A stretch of 35,992 nt of DNA from positions 1 to 35,992 of the forward strand of contig NZ_JAVBXD010000041.1 of the NCBI RefSeq assembly GCF_030756675.1, written 5' to 3'. This document shows, piece after piece, positions 23,654 to 31,665 of the stretch (its first letter is position 1; every line of letters starts with the position of its first letter). Source of the DNA: Bacillus multifaciens (GTDB lineage: Bacteria > Bacillota > Bacilli > Bacillales > Bacillaceae_G). The translations under genes were made by a program, and so were the position numbers. The notes beneath the pieces are model-generated. The model ran no database searches, was not told the origin of the DNA, and saw only the letters and a program-made list of their open reading frames with translations.

Positions 23654-24662
23654 CTAGCATCATTGTACTTTTCACCGTTGAACCTTTCACCAAGAGCTCC
23701 AGTTCAAACTCGTACACTTCTTTATTTCGATAATTTTTCGTATGAATTTTATCCATCATCAGTTCTACAACTTTATGTGCCATATCATCAATTGGCTGAT
23801 CAATCGTTGTAATACCTGAGTCTATAATTTGTGATAGAAACTGATTATTAAAACCAACTACAGCTAAATCATCAGGAATGCTCCAGCCCTGTTTACTCGC
23901 TTCTGCGATAATTCCTGCTGCGACTTCATCTCCCCCTGCCAAAATAGCGGTAGGATTTTTTTTGTCTTGTAAAAACTCATAAAATATATTTTTACCATCC
24001 TCAATAGAGTAAGCGCTTTCAACGAAGTCAATTGACTCCACTTGTTTGCTTGCTTCTGTTACAGCGCGTAAAAAGCCCATCTTTCTCTGTTGGTTAATTA
24101 CCTTTGACTCTCTGCCGCGGCAGAATACAAGATGACGATATCCTTGATCTAATACATGTTTCGCTGCTATGTATGCTCCTTGTGCATGATCAAAGTTTAC
24201 AGTTGGGATGTTTGCTTCTTCAATATATTCATTGCATAAAACAATCGGTCCATGCTGTAAATAAGGCTCAACATCCTCCCAAGCATTTTCAAGTGAACAT
24301 AAAATAATCCCATCTACTTGTTTCGTAGACAACAATTGTAAATACTCCATCTCTTTCTCTGGTAAATATCTTGTTTGACAAATAATCAGTTTATATTTAT
24401 GATCTGAAGCTACAATTTCAATCGCCTCAATAAATTTACTGAAAAAAGGATTTGTCACACGCGGAACCAACACTGCAATTGTTTCCGTCTTTTGCTTACG
24501 TAGTCTTCTCGCCGCAGAATTCGGAACAAATCCAAGATGTTTCATTGCTAATTGTACTCTCTTTTTCTTTTCGTCCGATACATACGGATGGTTATTAATC
24601 ACCCGAGAAACCGTTGTTCTTGATAACCCCGCTAATTTCGCTACGTCCTCGATAGTCGACAC
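23649..24662 (-). CDS. LacI/GalR family transcriptional regulator
   Basis: The 337-aa protein starts with the LacI DNA-binding domain (TIEDVAKLAGLSRTTVSRVI, then hinge RRLRKQKTETIAVL) and is followed by the periplasmic-binding-like sensor domain (VPRVTNPFFSKFIEAIE, AILAGGDEVAAGII, VVGFNNQ). It should bind a sugar-type ligand. The gene stands alone; no sugar genes lie next to it. A perfect palindrome (24683-24694) just upstream could give autorepression. It is distinct from the sucrose regulator at 33219, and its target genes are not in view. Confidence 0.92.
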   Translation of the reverse strand: MSTIEDVAKLAGLSRTTVSRVINNHPYVSDEKKKRVQLAMKHLGFVPNSAARRLRKQKTETIAVLVPRVTNPFFSKFIEAIEIVASDHKYKLIICQTRYLPEKEMEYLQLLSTKQVDGIILCSLENAWEDVEPYLQHGPIVLCNEYIEEANIPTVNFDHAQGAYIAAKHVLDQGYRHLVFCRGRESKVINQQRKMGFLRAVTEASKQVESIDFVESAYSIEDGKNIFYEFLQDKKNPTAILAGGDEVAAGIIAEASKQGWSIPDDLAVVGFNNQFLSQIIDSGITTIDQPIDDMAHKVVELMMDKIHTKNYRNKEVYEFELELLVKGSTVKSTMMLA

Positions 24663-24682
24663 GAAATTCTCCCCCTTTGAAT

Positions 24683-24694
24683 GAAAACGTTTTC
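24683..24694. promoter_or_regulatory. LacI-type operator palindrome
   Basis: GAAAACGTTTTC, a perfect 12-bp palindrome with the central CG of LacI-family operators, 20 bp upstream of the regulator's start codon. Autoregulation is the simplest reading; a catabolite (cre) site is less likely because the flanks fit poorly. Confidence 0.65.
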
Positions 24695-24908
24695 TTAATT
24701 AGAATTATATAGTATATAATTGGAAACCGCAACACACCTTGCGAAGAAAATACTATATTGATATTGTAAAAGTTAAAAACTAAGAAAAGAATACTTGTAA
24801 ACAGTAGAAAAATATTGTTATAGAGGGGCGTCAAGTTAATATTTCAATAGACATAAAATGGATCATCTTCCCATGTAATATCCATAGAAAGATGATCCAT
24901 ATATATTA

Positions 24909-25041
24909 ATTTTTCGACACATAAATTGCTGCTATGCAGAATACAATATGACCGCTACTTGCTTTCTTCTTTTGTTTCAAACCTTGCATGTAGTAGGAAA
25001 AGTCCCTGACCGTTTCTATGCACGCCAGACAATCTCATCCA
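24909..25041 (+). repeat. dispersed intergenic repeat, copy A
   Basis: It begins TTTTTCGACACATAAATTGC and ends CAGACAATCTCATCC. Shared landmarks with copies B and C are TTTTTCGACA, a TTGCTG..TATG core, CTTTTGTTT/CTTTGTTT, GCATGT, and TTCTATGCACG followed by the CCAGA..CTC end. It lies 127 bp before copy B in the same orientation. This is the most diverged copy. Confidence 0.7.
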
Positions 25042-25167
25042 CCTAAAAAGAAAGGCATTTGTATGCCGCTTTTAAATTTATATTTATATAAAATAATAAA
25101 TAGATTTATTAGTTGATTTTCATACCATATTCTTCACTAATATACTGTTCTATATAAATCAATTTTA

Positions 25168-25303
25168 ATTTTTCGACATATAAGTTGCTGTTATGTAGAC
25201 TGCAACACCACCTGTACTCGCTTTTTCCCTTTGTTTTAAAATATCGCATGTGGCAAGAAAAATCCCTGATCGCTTCTATGCACGGCCAGATGCTCTCGTC
25301 CTC
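25168..25303 (+). repeat. dispersed intergenic repeat, copy B
   Basis: It starts TTTTTCGACATATAAGTTGC and ends GGCCAGATGCTCTCG. The terminal 15 bases are identical with copy C, which is inverted near 34.4 kb. The copies are flanked by unrelated AT-rich sequence, so they were spread as units of about 130-136 bp, resembling the bcr-type repeats of the B. cereus group; I cannot assign a bcr number. Confidence 0.75.
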
Positions 25304-25479
25304 CCCTAAAAAGAAAGAGGTTTTTATGTCGGTTTTTTAATTTGGATATATATAAATTACAATAAATTACTATCACACTACGTATCGCTATAAAAATGAA
25401 GACTCTTATCCTTATTTTTCTGATACTTAAATTGATAATTAAAATGCTATTTTTCTACAAATCAATATTAATTTCTCCA

Positions 25480-26292
25480 TCAAATACGCTTATCGTGCCA
25501 GAAATTAACTGGGAAATGATTTTCTTCATGATATGCTTCAAATTCATACCCTTTTTCTTTTAATCCTTTTATAATAGCCGGTACAGCAGCAAGAGATTGT
25601 GGGTGAATATCATGCATTAAAATAACTTCTTGTGGCTTCGTTGCACTCTTAAGTACATTTTCAACAATTTTTGTTACGGCTGCATCAACTGGTATTTTGC
25701 TATATTTCCAGTCTAAAGAGTCGATTGTCCAATCCCATACTTTAAAACCACCTTCAACCACTTTATTTCGAAGTGCTTCATTTAATCCTGGCATTGATCC
25801 ATATGGTGGACGTGTTAACTTTGGAGATTGTCCAATAATATTTGCAATTAGCCCTTGATCTTGGTTCATTTCATTTACATACCCACCACTTGTGTATAGT
25901 TTTTTGAAATCATGTGTCATACTATGCATGCCCACATAATGCCCTTCTGCATTTTCACGCTTTACTAACTCAGGAAACTGTTTTACATTTTTACCAATTA
26001 AAAAAAACGTCGCTTTCACATTATTTTGTTTCAACATTTTTAAGAGCTCAGCCGTATATTTTCCTGGTCCATCATCAAAAGTAAGATACGCGACTTTTCT
26101 CTCCTTACCATTAAATCGACTTGGAGCGACTTTCTTCATTTCAACTTTTGGTTGGTCACTTACTAGCTGTACTGTATTTTCTTGCTTCGCTACAGCCCTT
26201 GCTGGTGACGTAATAGATTGAAACATAAAATAACTGGCTGTAATTGCTACAATTAGAATTACTATACGTTTTACCCTATAAACACGTTTCAT
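25480..26292 (-). CDS. polysaccharide deacetylase (peptidoglycan GlcNAc type)
   Basis: The protein (about 270 aa) has an N-terminal signal anchor (VKRIVILIVAITASYFMF) and a NodB domain with all motifs: TFDDGPG (catalytic Asp and metal Asp), HSMTHD (metal His pair), RPPYGS, DWTIDSLDW and ILMHDIH (catalytic His). It should deacetylate peptidoglycan or a related polymer outside the membrane, giving lysozyme resistance. It has no FN3 or DUF3298-type extra domain. The start at 26292 follows GGGAGAG; a frame to 26346 is longer but unlikely. The gene stands alone. Confidence 0.9.
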   Translation of the reverse strand: MKRVYRVKRIVILIVAITASYFMFQSITSPARAVAKQENTVQLVSDQPKVEMKKVAPSRFNGKERKVAYLTFDDGPGKYTAELLKMLKQNNVKATFFLIGKNVKQFPELVKRENAEGHYVGMHSMTHDFKKLYTSGGYVNEMNQDQGLIANIIGQSPKLTRPPYGSMPGLNEALRNKVVEGGFKVWDWTIDSLDWKYSKIPVDAAVTKIVENVLKSATKPQEVILMHDIHPQSLAAVPAIIKGLKEKGYEFEAYHEENHFPVNFWHDKRI

Positions 26293-26640
26293 TCTTTTTG
26301 ATCTCTCCCTACTAATCTTATATAAATTCCAAATACTGTTCCTCATTCTCTATGTGCATTTTTTACTACTGGCTAATGTAAATTTAATCTTATTAAGTTT
26401 ATATTATTTTAAATATCTTTCATACCTCTTTCATAAATGTTACAAAGGCCTTTCAGTGGCTTTAATAAGGACTACATGCTGTAAAAACATTAATGTTATA
26501 GGATTTAAATATGCACCGAAAAAATGGGAGTTTCAGGATTACTCATCGCTGTACACATTGTGAAAAAGAACAATCTATATAAATACAAATTGAAAAAGAC
26601 ATATAAAAACCGCTTTCCTGTACTCCTTATTGTAAAAATA

Positions 26641-26677
26641 GTGAGTCCAATGCCTTTTGGCATCGGACTCACTTTCC
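26641..26677. terminator. strong hairpin, GTGAGTCC stem
   Basis: Arms GTGAGTCCAATGCC (26641-26654) and GGCATCGGACTCAC (26659-26672), one mismatch, TTTT loop. A short T-run leaves it on both strands. No gene ends next to it, so its partner transcript is unclear; it may be a second stop for the chemoreceptor transcript. Confidence 0.65.
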
Positions 26678-26731
26678 TAAACTTATTTAAATTCTGTAAG
26701 GTTTTATAAATAAAAAAATAAAAGAAACATC

Positions 26732-26770
26732 AATAAGAGACGGTTTTAACTTAACCATCTCTTATTTTTT
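26732..26770. terminator. terminator of the chemoreceptor gene
   Basis: AATAAGAGACGGTT and AACCATCTCTTATT form a 14-bp stem with one mismatch. The plus side has TTTTTT directly and the minus side has a T-rich TTTCTTTTATTTTTTT a few bases later. It lies 27 bp beyond the chemoreceptor stop. Confidence 0.7.
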
Positions 26771-26796
26771 ATTATGTTTATAAATAAATGTTATCC

Positions 26797-28509
26797 TTAA
26801 ATTTTAAATTGTGAAATTACCCCTTCTAATTCTTCGATTTTTTTCCTTATTTGCATAGATTGATTTGTTATTTCTTTAATTGATGATGCTTGTGTTTGAA
26901 TTGCTTGTACAGTTTGTTTCGTATCCTTTGCTACTCCTGTAGAAGTCTCGGATACTACTGATAATGAAGCGTTAATTTCTTCCGTCCCAGCAGACATTTC
27001 TTCAGTTGTAGCTGATACTTCTTGGATTTGACTTGTTATCTTATGAATATCTGTCATAATTGTTGAAAATGCTCGGTCTGCTTCATTAGCGGTATTTTTT
27101 CCTTGCGTTGCTTCTTCTTGTCCTTTTTTCATAATTCGAACGGTATCTTTTGTATCTTGTTGGATAGATTTAATTAAGTCATTAATTTCATTTGCAGATT
27201 GCTTTGATTGTTCGGCTAAGTCTCGCACCTCAGCCGCAACAACTGCAAACCCTTTTCCATTGTCCCCTGCACGTGCGGCTTCAATTGCAGCATTTAAAGC
27301 AAGAAGGTTTGTTTGTTCCGCAATATTCGTAATGGCATTTAATGCTTTATCTATGTCTTGCGTGCGCGTAACAAGACGCTCTATCACTGCAGATGTTTCT
27401 TCAACAACTTTGTGGACGTTATTCATTTGTGTAATAGATTGCTGGATTACTTTACTTCCATTATTTATACGATCTGTTGTAACAACAGATATTTCCGCAA
27501 CAGTAGAAGCCGATTCAGCTACAGTTTGAACTCCACTGGCTACGTCATTCATTGCTATTGAACTTTCTTGCATACTCGTAACTTGCCCTTCTATTTGTTT
27601 GTTTACTTCATGAATCGTTTGAACCGCTTCGTTAGAGATTTGAGATGCCTGTTTTGTATTTTGCAGCATACGATCAGTAGAGGAAGTAACTTCTTGTGTT
27701 GTTACCTTTATTTTCTCAATTAATTGTTGTAGATTGTCTAACATATGATTAAAAGAAGTAACAATTTTTCCTAATTCATCATTCGCTTGATAAGAAGTAC
27801 GTACTACTAAATTCCCGTCTGCTACTTCTTTCATATCACGTTGTAATAAAGTAATTGGACGTTGAATAGCTATTTTAATGATATATCCAATGAATATAAT
27901 AACCGCAACCGCTATAAGCGAAATAATAATAAACATCAGCATTGTAGTTTGTGCACTGCTGGCATTACTTTTCTGTAATTGTTCCGCATTTTCACCATTA
28001 TATTTAATGAGTTCTTTAATGCCTTTAATTGAGTTTTGCATAATAGGCTCAACTTCTTTTAAATAATAAGCATAAGCCTCTTCGTTTTTATTTTCCATTG
28101 CTAAATTTTGACCTTCACGGAATCGTTTCTTTAACTCTTGATAATCTTTTTGAAAATTCTCATATAATTGTTTTTCTTCTTTGGCGCTAATTTTAGACTC
28201 GAATTTTTTAAATAATTCATCATTTTGTTTACGTACTTGATCTATATGATCTGCTAATTCTTTATCTTTTTTTTCATCAGTTGTGTTCATCAGTTCCATA
28301 AAATTGTAATTCATATAGTAAAAGTTAGATTCTACAGATTCTATCCAGTAAATCGGAAGTAACCTTTCGTCATACATACTTGTAGAAGCCTCACCTGTCT
28401 TTTTTAATCCGACAACTCCTATAATTGATAAGAGAATGCATGCAATACTAGCTGTAATCATTAATACATTTAATTTTGTGCTAATCTTACCATTTTTCAC
28501 AAATAACAT
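26797..28509 (-). CDS. methyl-accepting chemotaxis protein
   Basis: The protein (570 aa) has TM1 ([23 protein letters not shown]), a four-helix-bundle (4HB_MCP) sensor domain of about 150 residues containing [22 protein letters not shown]2 ([22 protein letters not shown], about 190-210), a HAMP domain (about 212-262) and the signalling coiled coil with the conserved tip [19 protein letters not shown] then [16 protein letters not shown]. It senses an unknown ligand and signals to CheA. The start follows AAAGGAAGG by about 11 bases. A perfect PlcR box lies 171 bp upstream and a TTATAAT -10 motif at 28652-28658 is placed to be used from it. Confidence 0.93.
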   Translation of the reverse strand: MLFVKNGKISTKLNVLMITASIACILLSIIGVVGLKKTGEASTSMYDERLLPIYWIESVESNFYYMNYNFMELMNTTDEKKDKELADHIDQVRKQNDELFKKFESKISAKEEKQLYENFQKDYQELKKRFREGQNLAMENKNEEAYAYYLKEVEPIMQNSIKGIKELIKYNGENAEQLQKSNASSAQTTMLMFIIISLIAVAVIIFIGYIIKIAIQRPITLLQRDMKEVADGNLVVRTSYQANDELGKIVTSFNHMLDNLQQLIEKIKVTTQEVTSSTDRMLQNTKQASQISNEAVQTIHEVNKQIEGQVTSMQESSIAMNDVASGVQTVAESASTVAEISVVTTDRINNGSKVIQQSITQMNNVHKVVEETSAVIERLVTRTQDIDKALNAITNIAEQTNLLALNAAIEAARAGDNGKGFAVVAAEVRDLAEQSKQSANEINDLIKSIQQDTKDTVRIMKKGQEEATQGKNTANEADRAFSTIMTDIHKITSQIQEVSATTEEMSAGTEEINASLSVVSETSTGVAKDTKQTVQAIQTQASSIKEITNQSMQIRKKIEELEGVISQFKI

Positions 28510-28679
28510 TTACATCCCAACCTTCCTTTTATCCTAATATTTAATTATACAGTTATATTTTAAAAACAAAAAAGAGAAAAATTATAATTTTTCACTTTTT
28601 TGCAATAAAATCCCATCATAATTACTACGTATGGAATGGATTCCTCTTTTTATTATAACAATGTAACATCTTGGGAGTT

Positions 28680-28695
28680 TATGAAATATTGCATA
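28680..28695. promoter_or_regulatory. PlcR box
   Basis: TATGAAATATTGCATA matches the published PlcR consensus TATGNAN4TNCATA at every fixed position. PlcR with its peptide PapR is the quorum-sensing virulence activator of the B. cereus group. The site lies between the divergent chemoreceptor gene (171 bp to its start) and the 26-aa peptide gene (88 bp to its start). Being near-palindromic, it could serve either or both. Confidence 0.85.
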
Positions 28696-28783
28696 TAAAA
28701 ATATGTTGTAAAATTTACTATTTTATATTAAAATAGTATTATAAACAGATAATTAAATATTCAGAAAACAAGGAGGGTTATAT

Positions 28784-28864
28784 ATGGAAATCGCAATGGC
28801 AGTTTTAAAATTTCTAGGTGCAATAATTCCATTAGTAGAAGATCTTTTAAAAGCAGTAATGTAA
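28784..28864 (+). CDS. 26-aa amphipathic leaderless peptide (PSM/delta-lysin-like)
   Basis: It begins MEIAMAVLKFLGAIIP and ends EDLLKAVM, without signal peptide. On a helical wheel the five charged residues (Glu2, Lys9, Glu19, Asp20, Lys23) all fall within a 100-degree arc, with the rest hydrophobic, as in staphylococcal phenol-soluble modulins and delta-hemolysin (also 26 aa). AAGGAGGG lies 6 bases before the ATG, and a 15-bp-stem terminator follows; TTGTAA-N17-TAAAAT is a possible promoter. Function is inference: a cytolytic, surfactant or signalling peptide. A type I toxin is an alternative, but no basic tail or antisense promoter is evident. Confidence 0.72.
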   Translation: MEIAMAVLKFLGAIIPLVEDLLKAVM

Positions 28865-28900
28865 GTAATATTTGTTGCCATTATATTTTATAATTACTAT

Positions 28901-28935
28901 ACAAATGACCTGTGTATTGAACACAGGTCATTTGT
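28901..28935 (+). terminator. terminator of the small peptide gene
   Basis: ACAAATGACCTGTGT (28901-28915) and ACACAGGTCATTTGT (28921-28935), a perfect 15-bp stem with a 5-nt loop, 36 bp beyond the peptide stop. Confidence 0.85.
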
Positions 28936-28972
28936 ATGTATTCCTCTTTCTTTTGCTTGTTTTTCCTAAATA

Positions 28973-29110
28973 GAAGCGCTAACTGTTGAAGTTAAACAGG
29001 AAACACATTTGAAAGTTAATAGTTCTGAAATTATAGTAGGAAAAATATGTACCATTTTTATAAGTTTGGTACTTATCCTTGTAAGTGCATACGTCGTCTT
29101 AAGAAGAATA
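28973..29110 (+). pseudogene. decayed C-terminal copy of the gene at 34753
   Basis: The DNA matches the C-terminal third of the 34753-35445 gene in same order: GAAGCGCT, GGAAACACA-TTGAA, then TTCTGAAATTATAGTAGG (18 identical bases), ATATG-ACCATTT and ACTTATCCTTGT. About 50 bp between GGAAAAA and ATATG are missing and frameshifts and stops are present, so this cannot encode the protein. The remnant stands 40 bp before the 3' end of scrK and reads in the opposite direction to the sucrose operon. Confidence 0.75.
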
Positions 29111-29115
29111 AAGAT

Positions 29116-29137
29116 AGTGGAGAAGAAAATCCCCACT
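29116..29137 (-). terminator. candidate terminator after scrK
   Basis: AGTGGAGA (29116-29123) and TCCCCACT (29130-29137) with a 6-nt loop and one mismatch. A weak T-rich ATCTTTATTCTTCTT follows on the minus strand. It lies 13 bp past the scrK stop codon. Confidence 0.5.
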
Positions 29138-29149
29138 AATGAATTTAGC

Positions 29150-30118
29150 TCACCCTTGAAGCAGCTTATAAATATCTTCTTTTACGGGAATAGAAGATAT
29201 TGCTCCTTTTCCTGTTGTAGTAAGAGCCCCGCTTGCATTTGCAAATGTTAATATCTCCTGCCAATGCATATGAAGCACCTCTCCTATATTTTGTTTCCTT
29301 ACGTTTTTCTCTAACAATTTATATAAGAAACCGCCAATAAATGCATCTCCTGCGCCCGTTGTATCCTGTACTACAACAAGATATCCGTTTGATTGATACT
29401 GTTTATCCTTCATATATAATTCTGCACCTTGCGCTCCCTTTGTATAGATAACAGCTTTTACATCTCCGATAAACAAGGACCCAATCGCCTCTTTTTCATC
29501 AGAAATGCCAGTAATAAACTCTAACTCTTCATCTGAAATTTTAACAATATGTGCAAGCGGAATAAATTCCAATATCGTCCTTCTACACTCTTCCGCATGT
29601 TTCCAGAGCGGGAGACGTACGTTAGGATCGAAGCTGATAATCCCTCCATTTTCTTTCGCAGAGCGAATCGCCTTTACATGCGCATATTTCATCGGACTTT
29701 CCACTAAATCGACAGAACAAAAATGAAGAATATCTCCTGTTTCAAACCAACTTTCATCTATCTCATTTTCATGAAACAACAAATCTGCAGAAGGGTTGCG
29801 ATAAAAGGAAAAATCACGTTCCCCATCTTCACGTAACGAGACGAAAGCAAGTCCTGTATTTGCTTCGTTCGTTCTCATAATTTTGTCTGTATTTACCCCG
29901 ACTTCCTGTAATTTCTCTAAAAGAAAATCACCAAATGCATCGATACCTAACTTTGTAAGCATAGATGACTTCCCCCCATATTTTGCAACTGCAGCTGCCA
30001 CATTCGCAGGTGCTCCTCCAGGAACTCGTTGAAATTCAACTACATCTTTTAGCGCTTTTCCTTTTTGAATAGGAATGAAGTCAATTAAAACTTCCCCGAT
30101 TGCATATAAGTTCTTCAT
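29150..30118 (-). CDS. scrK: fructokinase (PfkB family)
   Basis: This 322-aa protein has PfkB signature 1 (VPGGAPANVAAAVAKYGG, 33-50) and signature 2 (DTTGAGDAFIGGFLY, catalytic Asp258 in the GAGD anion hole). It phosphorylates the fructose released from sucrose-6-phosphate to fructose-6-phosphate. The ATG at 30118 follows GAGGTGG by 5-6 bases. It follows scrB by 15 bp and is the last gene of the sucrose operon. Confidence 0.92.
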   Translation of the reverse strand: MKNLYAIGEVLIDFIPIQKGKALKDVVEFQRVPGGAPANVAAAVAKYGGKSSMLTKLGIDAFGDFLLEKLQEVGVNTDKIMRTNEANTGLAFVSLREDGERDFSFYRNPSADLLFHENEIDESWFETGDILHFCSVDLVESPMKYAHVKAIRSAKENGGIISFDPNVRLPLWKHAEECRRTILEFIPLAHIVKISDEELEFITGISDEKEAIGSLFIGDVKAVIYTKGAQGAELYMKDKQYQSNGYLVVVQDTTGAGDAFIGGFLYKLLEKNVRKQNIGEVLHMHWQEILTFANASGALTTTGKGAISSIPVKEDIYKLLQG

Positions 30119-30133
30119 ACATTCCACCTCTTC

Positions 30134-31606
30134 TTATTCATAATCCCATTTGGTTGCTTGTAAGAGTGCACTTCCTTCTTTCGCAAAAAAATAAATTTCT
30201 TTGCTGTCAGTTCTCGGAAATATACGACTTGTAAATACCTGTTCTCCATCGTTTATAAAAACCTCAACAGAGGATGTATCCACAAATAAATGGAACTTAA
30301 TCGTTTGTGCATCTACTGAACATTTTCTCTTTGTTCCATAAGATTCTCCGACAGCTTCTCCTGAATGTGTACGATCTAGTATTACTTTTCTCTCTAGAGC
30401 ATTATACTTAACTACTGTTCTCTCATTTTCACTCACTCGAAATGCAATTCCATAATCAGTCGCACTCTCATTTTTAAACTCACAAATCATTTCATATGCT
30501 GTTCCTGTAAATCCCTCATACATTTTCTGTTCATTGTAGATCGTATCTTTTATTTTATATTGCTGTTTACGAAGTGCTTGAAGCTCTTTTATTGGGCGTT
30601 GAATAAGCTTGTCTCCTCGAACGACCAATTCTCTTGGTAATGTCAAACAATGCGCCCAACCGTTTTTATCAGTTGGATAATCGATTTCTGGCAAGCCCAT
30701 CCATCCAACTAAAATACGCCGTCCATCTGAATTTATCATTGTTTGGGGTGCATAAAAATCAAACCCTTTGTCGAGCTCCTGGAAGGAACCATGTGACATG
30801 GATAATTGTTTCACATCTAGCTTGTCTCCAAGAATATAGCCAGATTGATAAATATTTTGATAATGATCTCCTTTAGGTTTTAAACCTTGCGGAGAAAAAA
30901 GGAGAACTCCTCTGTCTTGTAACTCGAAATAATCTGGGCATTCCCACATATATCCGAAATGATTCAAATTTGTTTGTAATTCTCCGCCATAATTCCACTG
31001 CAGTAAATCAGGTGATCGATATAATACTACACATCCTGTTTCATCTTCTCGCTGCGCTCCAATGACTGCATAAAACATTTCACCTTTTTTCCAGACCTTC
31101 GGATCGCGAAAATGGTCTGTATACCCATTTGGGACTTCATGAATGACCGGCTGTTCTAACTTTTTAATGTTTCCTGTTTCATCCATGATCGCAATACATT
31201 GATAAGGTTTTCTCACCCATTTTTCATCACGAGTATTGCCGGTATAAAATAAGTACAATTTCCCTTCATGCTCAATTGCACTTCCGGAATAAGCGCCATG
31301 GCTGTCATAATCATTTGTCGGTTCAATCCCTATACCAACATTTTCCCAATGAACAAAATCTTTTGATTTCGTATGATACCAATACTTTAAACCATGCACA
31401 GGGCCAAGCGGAAACCATTGATAAAACAAATGATATTCACCATTATAATAAGAAAATCCATTCGGATCATTTAGCAAACCCGTTTCTGGCTGTATATGAA
31501 ACATTTGTCGCCAAGAACAATTATTTACTCTTGCTTGTAATTTCTGAATTTCTTCTAAGCTTACCTCCTCAATCCGGCGATAGCGCTGTTTCCTTGTCCA
31601 TACCAT
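30134..31606 (-). CDS. scrB: sucrose-6-phosphate hydrolase (GH32)
   Basis: A 490-aa cytosolic GH32 enzyme. Nucleophile Asp47 is in LLNDPNG, the transition-state Asp168 in FRDP and the acid/base Glu222 in WECPD. A beta-sandwich domain follows (about 350-490). It splits the sucrose-6-phosphate made by ScrA into glucose-6-phosphate and fructose. No signal peptide is present, unlike levansucrase or exo-invertase. The ATG at 31606 lies 10 bases after GGGAG; a TTG nine bases earlier is too close to the site. A hairpin lies between scrA and scrB. Confidence 0.94.
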   Translation of the reverse strand: MVWTRKQRYRRIEEVSLEEIQKLQARVNNCSWRQMFHIQPETGLLNDPNGFSYYNGEYHLFYQWFPLGPVHGLKYWYHTKSKDFVHWENVGIGIEPTNDYDSHGAYSGSAIEHEGKLYLFYTGNTRDEKWVRKPYQCIAIMDETGNIKKLEQPVIHEVPNGYTDHFRDPKVWKKGEMFYAVIGAQREDETGCVVLYRSPDLLQWNYGGELQTNLNHFGYMWECPDYFELQDRGVLLFSPQGLKPKGDHYQNIYQSGYILGDKLDVKQLSMSHGSFQELDKGFDFYAPQTMINSDGRRILVGWMGLPEIDYPTDKNGWAHCLTLPRELVVRGDKLIQRPIKELQALRKQQYKIKDTIYNEQKMYEGFTGTAYEMICEFKNESATDYGIAFRVSENERTVVKYNALERKVILDRTHSGEAVGESYGTKRKCSVDAQTIKFHLFVDTSSVEVFINDGEQVFTSRIFPRTDSKEIYFFAKEGSALLQATKWDYE

Positions 31607-31630
31607 TTCTATCAAACTCCCTTAATAAAT

Positions 31631-31656
31631 AGAGGAGAATGAAATCATTCTCCTCT
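31631..31656 (-). other. intercistronic hairpin between scrA and scrB
   Basis: AGAGGAGAATGA and TCATTCTCCTCT pair over 12 bp with an AA turn. There is no strong T-run after it on the minus strand (ATTTATTAAGG), so it probably sets relative scrA/scrB levels by partial stop or 3'-end protection of scrA RNA. Confidence 0.6.
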
Positions 31657-31665
31657 TACCAAAAA

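Larger units (their letters stand above)
24695..25479. other. 785-bp gene-free region with repeats and a hairpin
   Basis: I see no coding region. It contains two copies of a dispersed repeat (listed separately) and a 12-bp perfect inverted repeat (ATGGATCATCTT at 24858-24869, AAGATGATCCAT at 24889-24900, 19-nt loop) without a convincing T-run. The part between the two copies and the last 150 bp is plain AT-rich spacer. Confidence 0.6.
26293..26796. other. 504-bp gap with two terminator hairpins
   Basis: I see no gene with a ribosome site. Short frames around 26354-26709 include the hairpins and lack good starts, so I do not count them. Two hairpins stand near the right end; the left 300 bp is AT-rich, and must hold the promoter for the deacetylase gene. 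Confidence 0.4.

Noticed and set aside
24858-24900. Terminator call for the GGATCATCTT hairpin
   Set aside because: Good stem but a 19-nt loop and no T-run on either strand, and no gene ends close by.
26524-26709. 61-aa plus-strand frame upstream of the deacetylase
   Set aside because: It runs through the strong GTGAGTCC hairpin, has no Shine-Dalgarno sequence and matches nothing I know.
29009-29251. 80-aa plus-strand frame overlapping the end of scrK
   Set aside because: The first half is the decayed paralog and the rest is antisense to scrK; there is no ribosome site. Treated as a pseudogene remnant instead.
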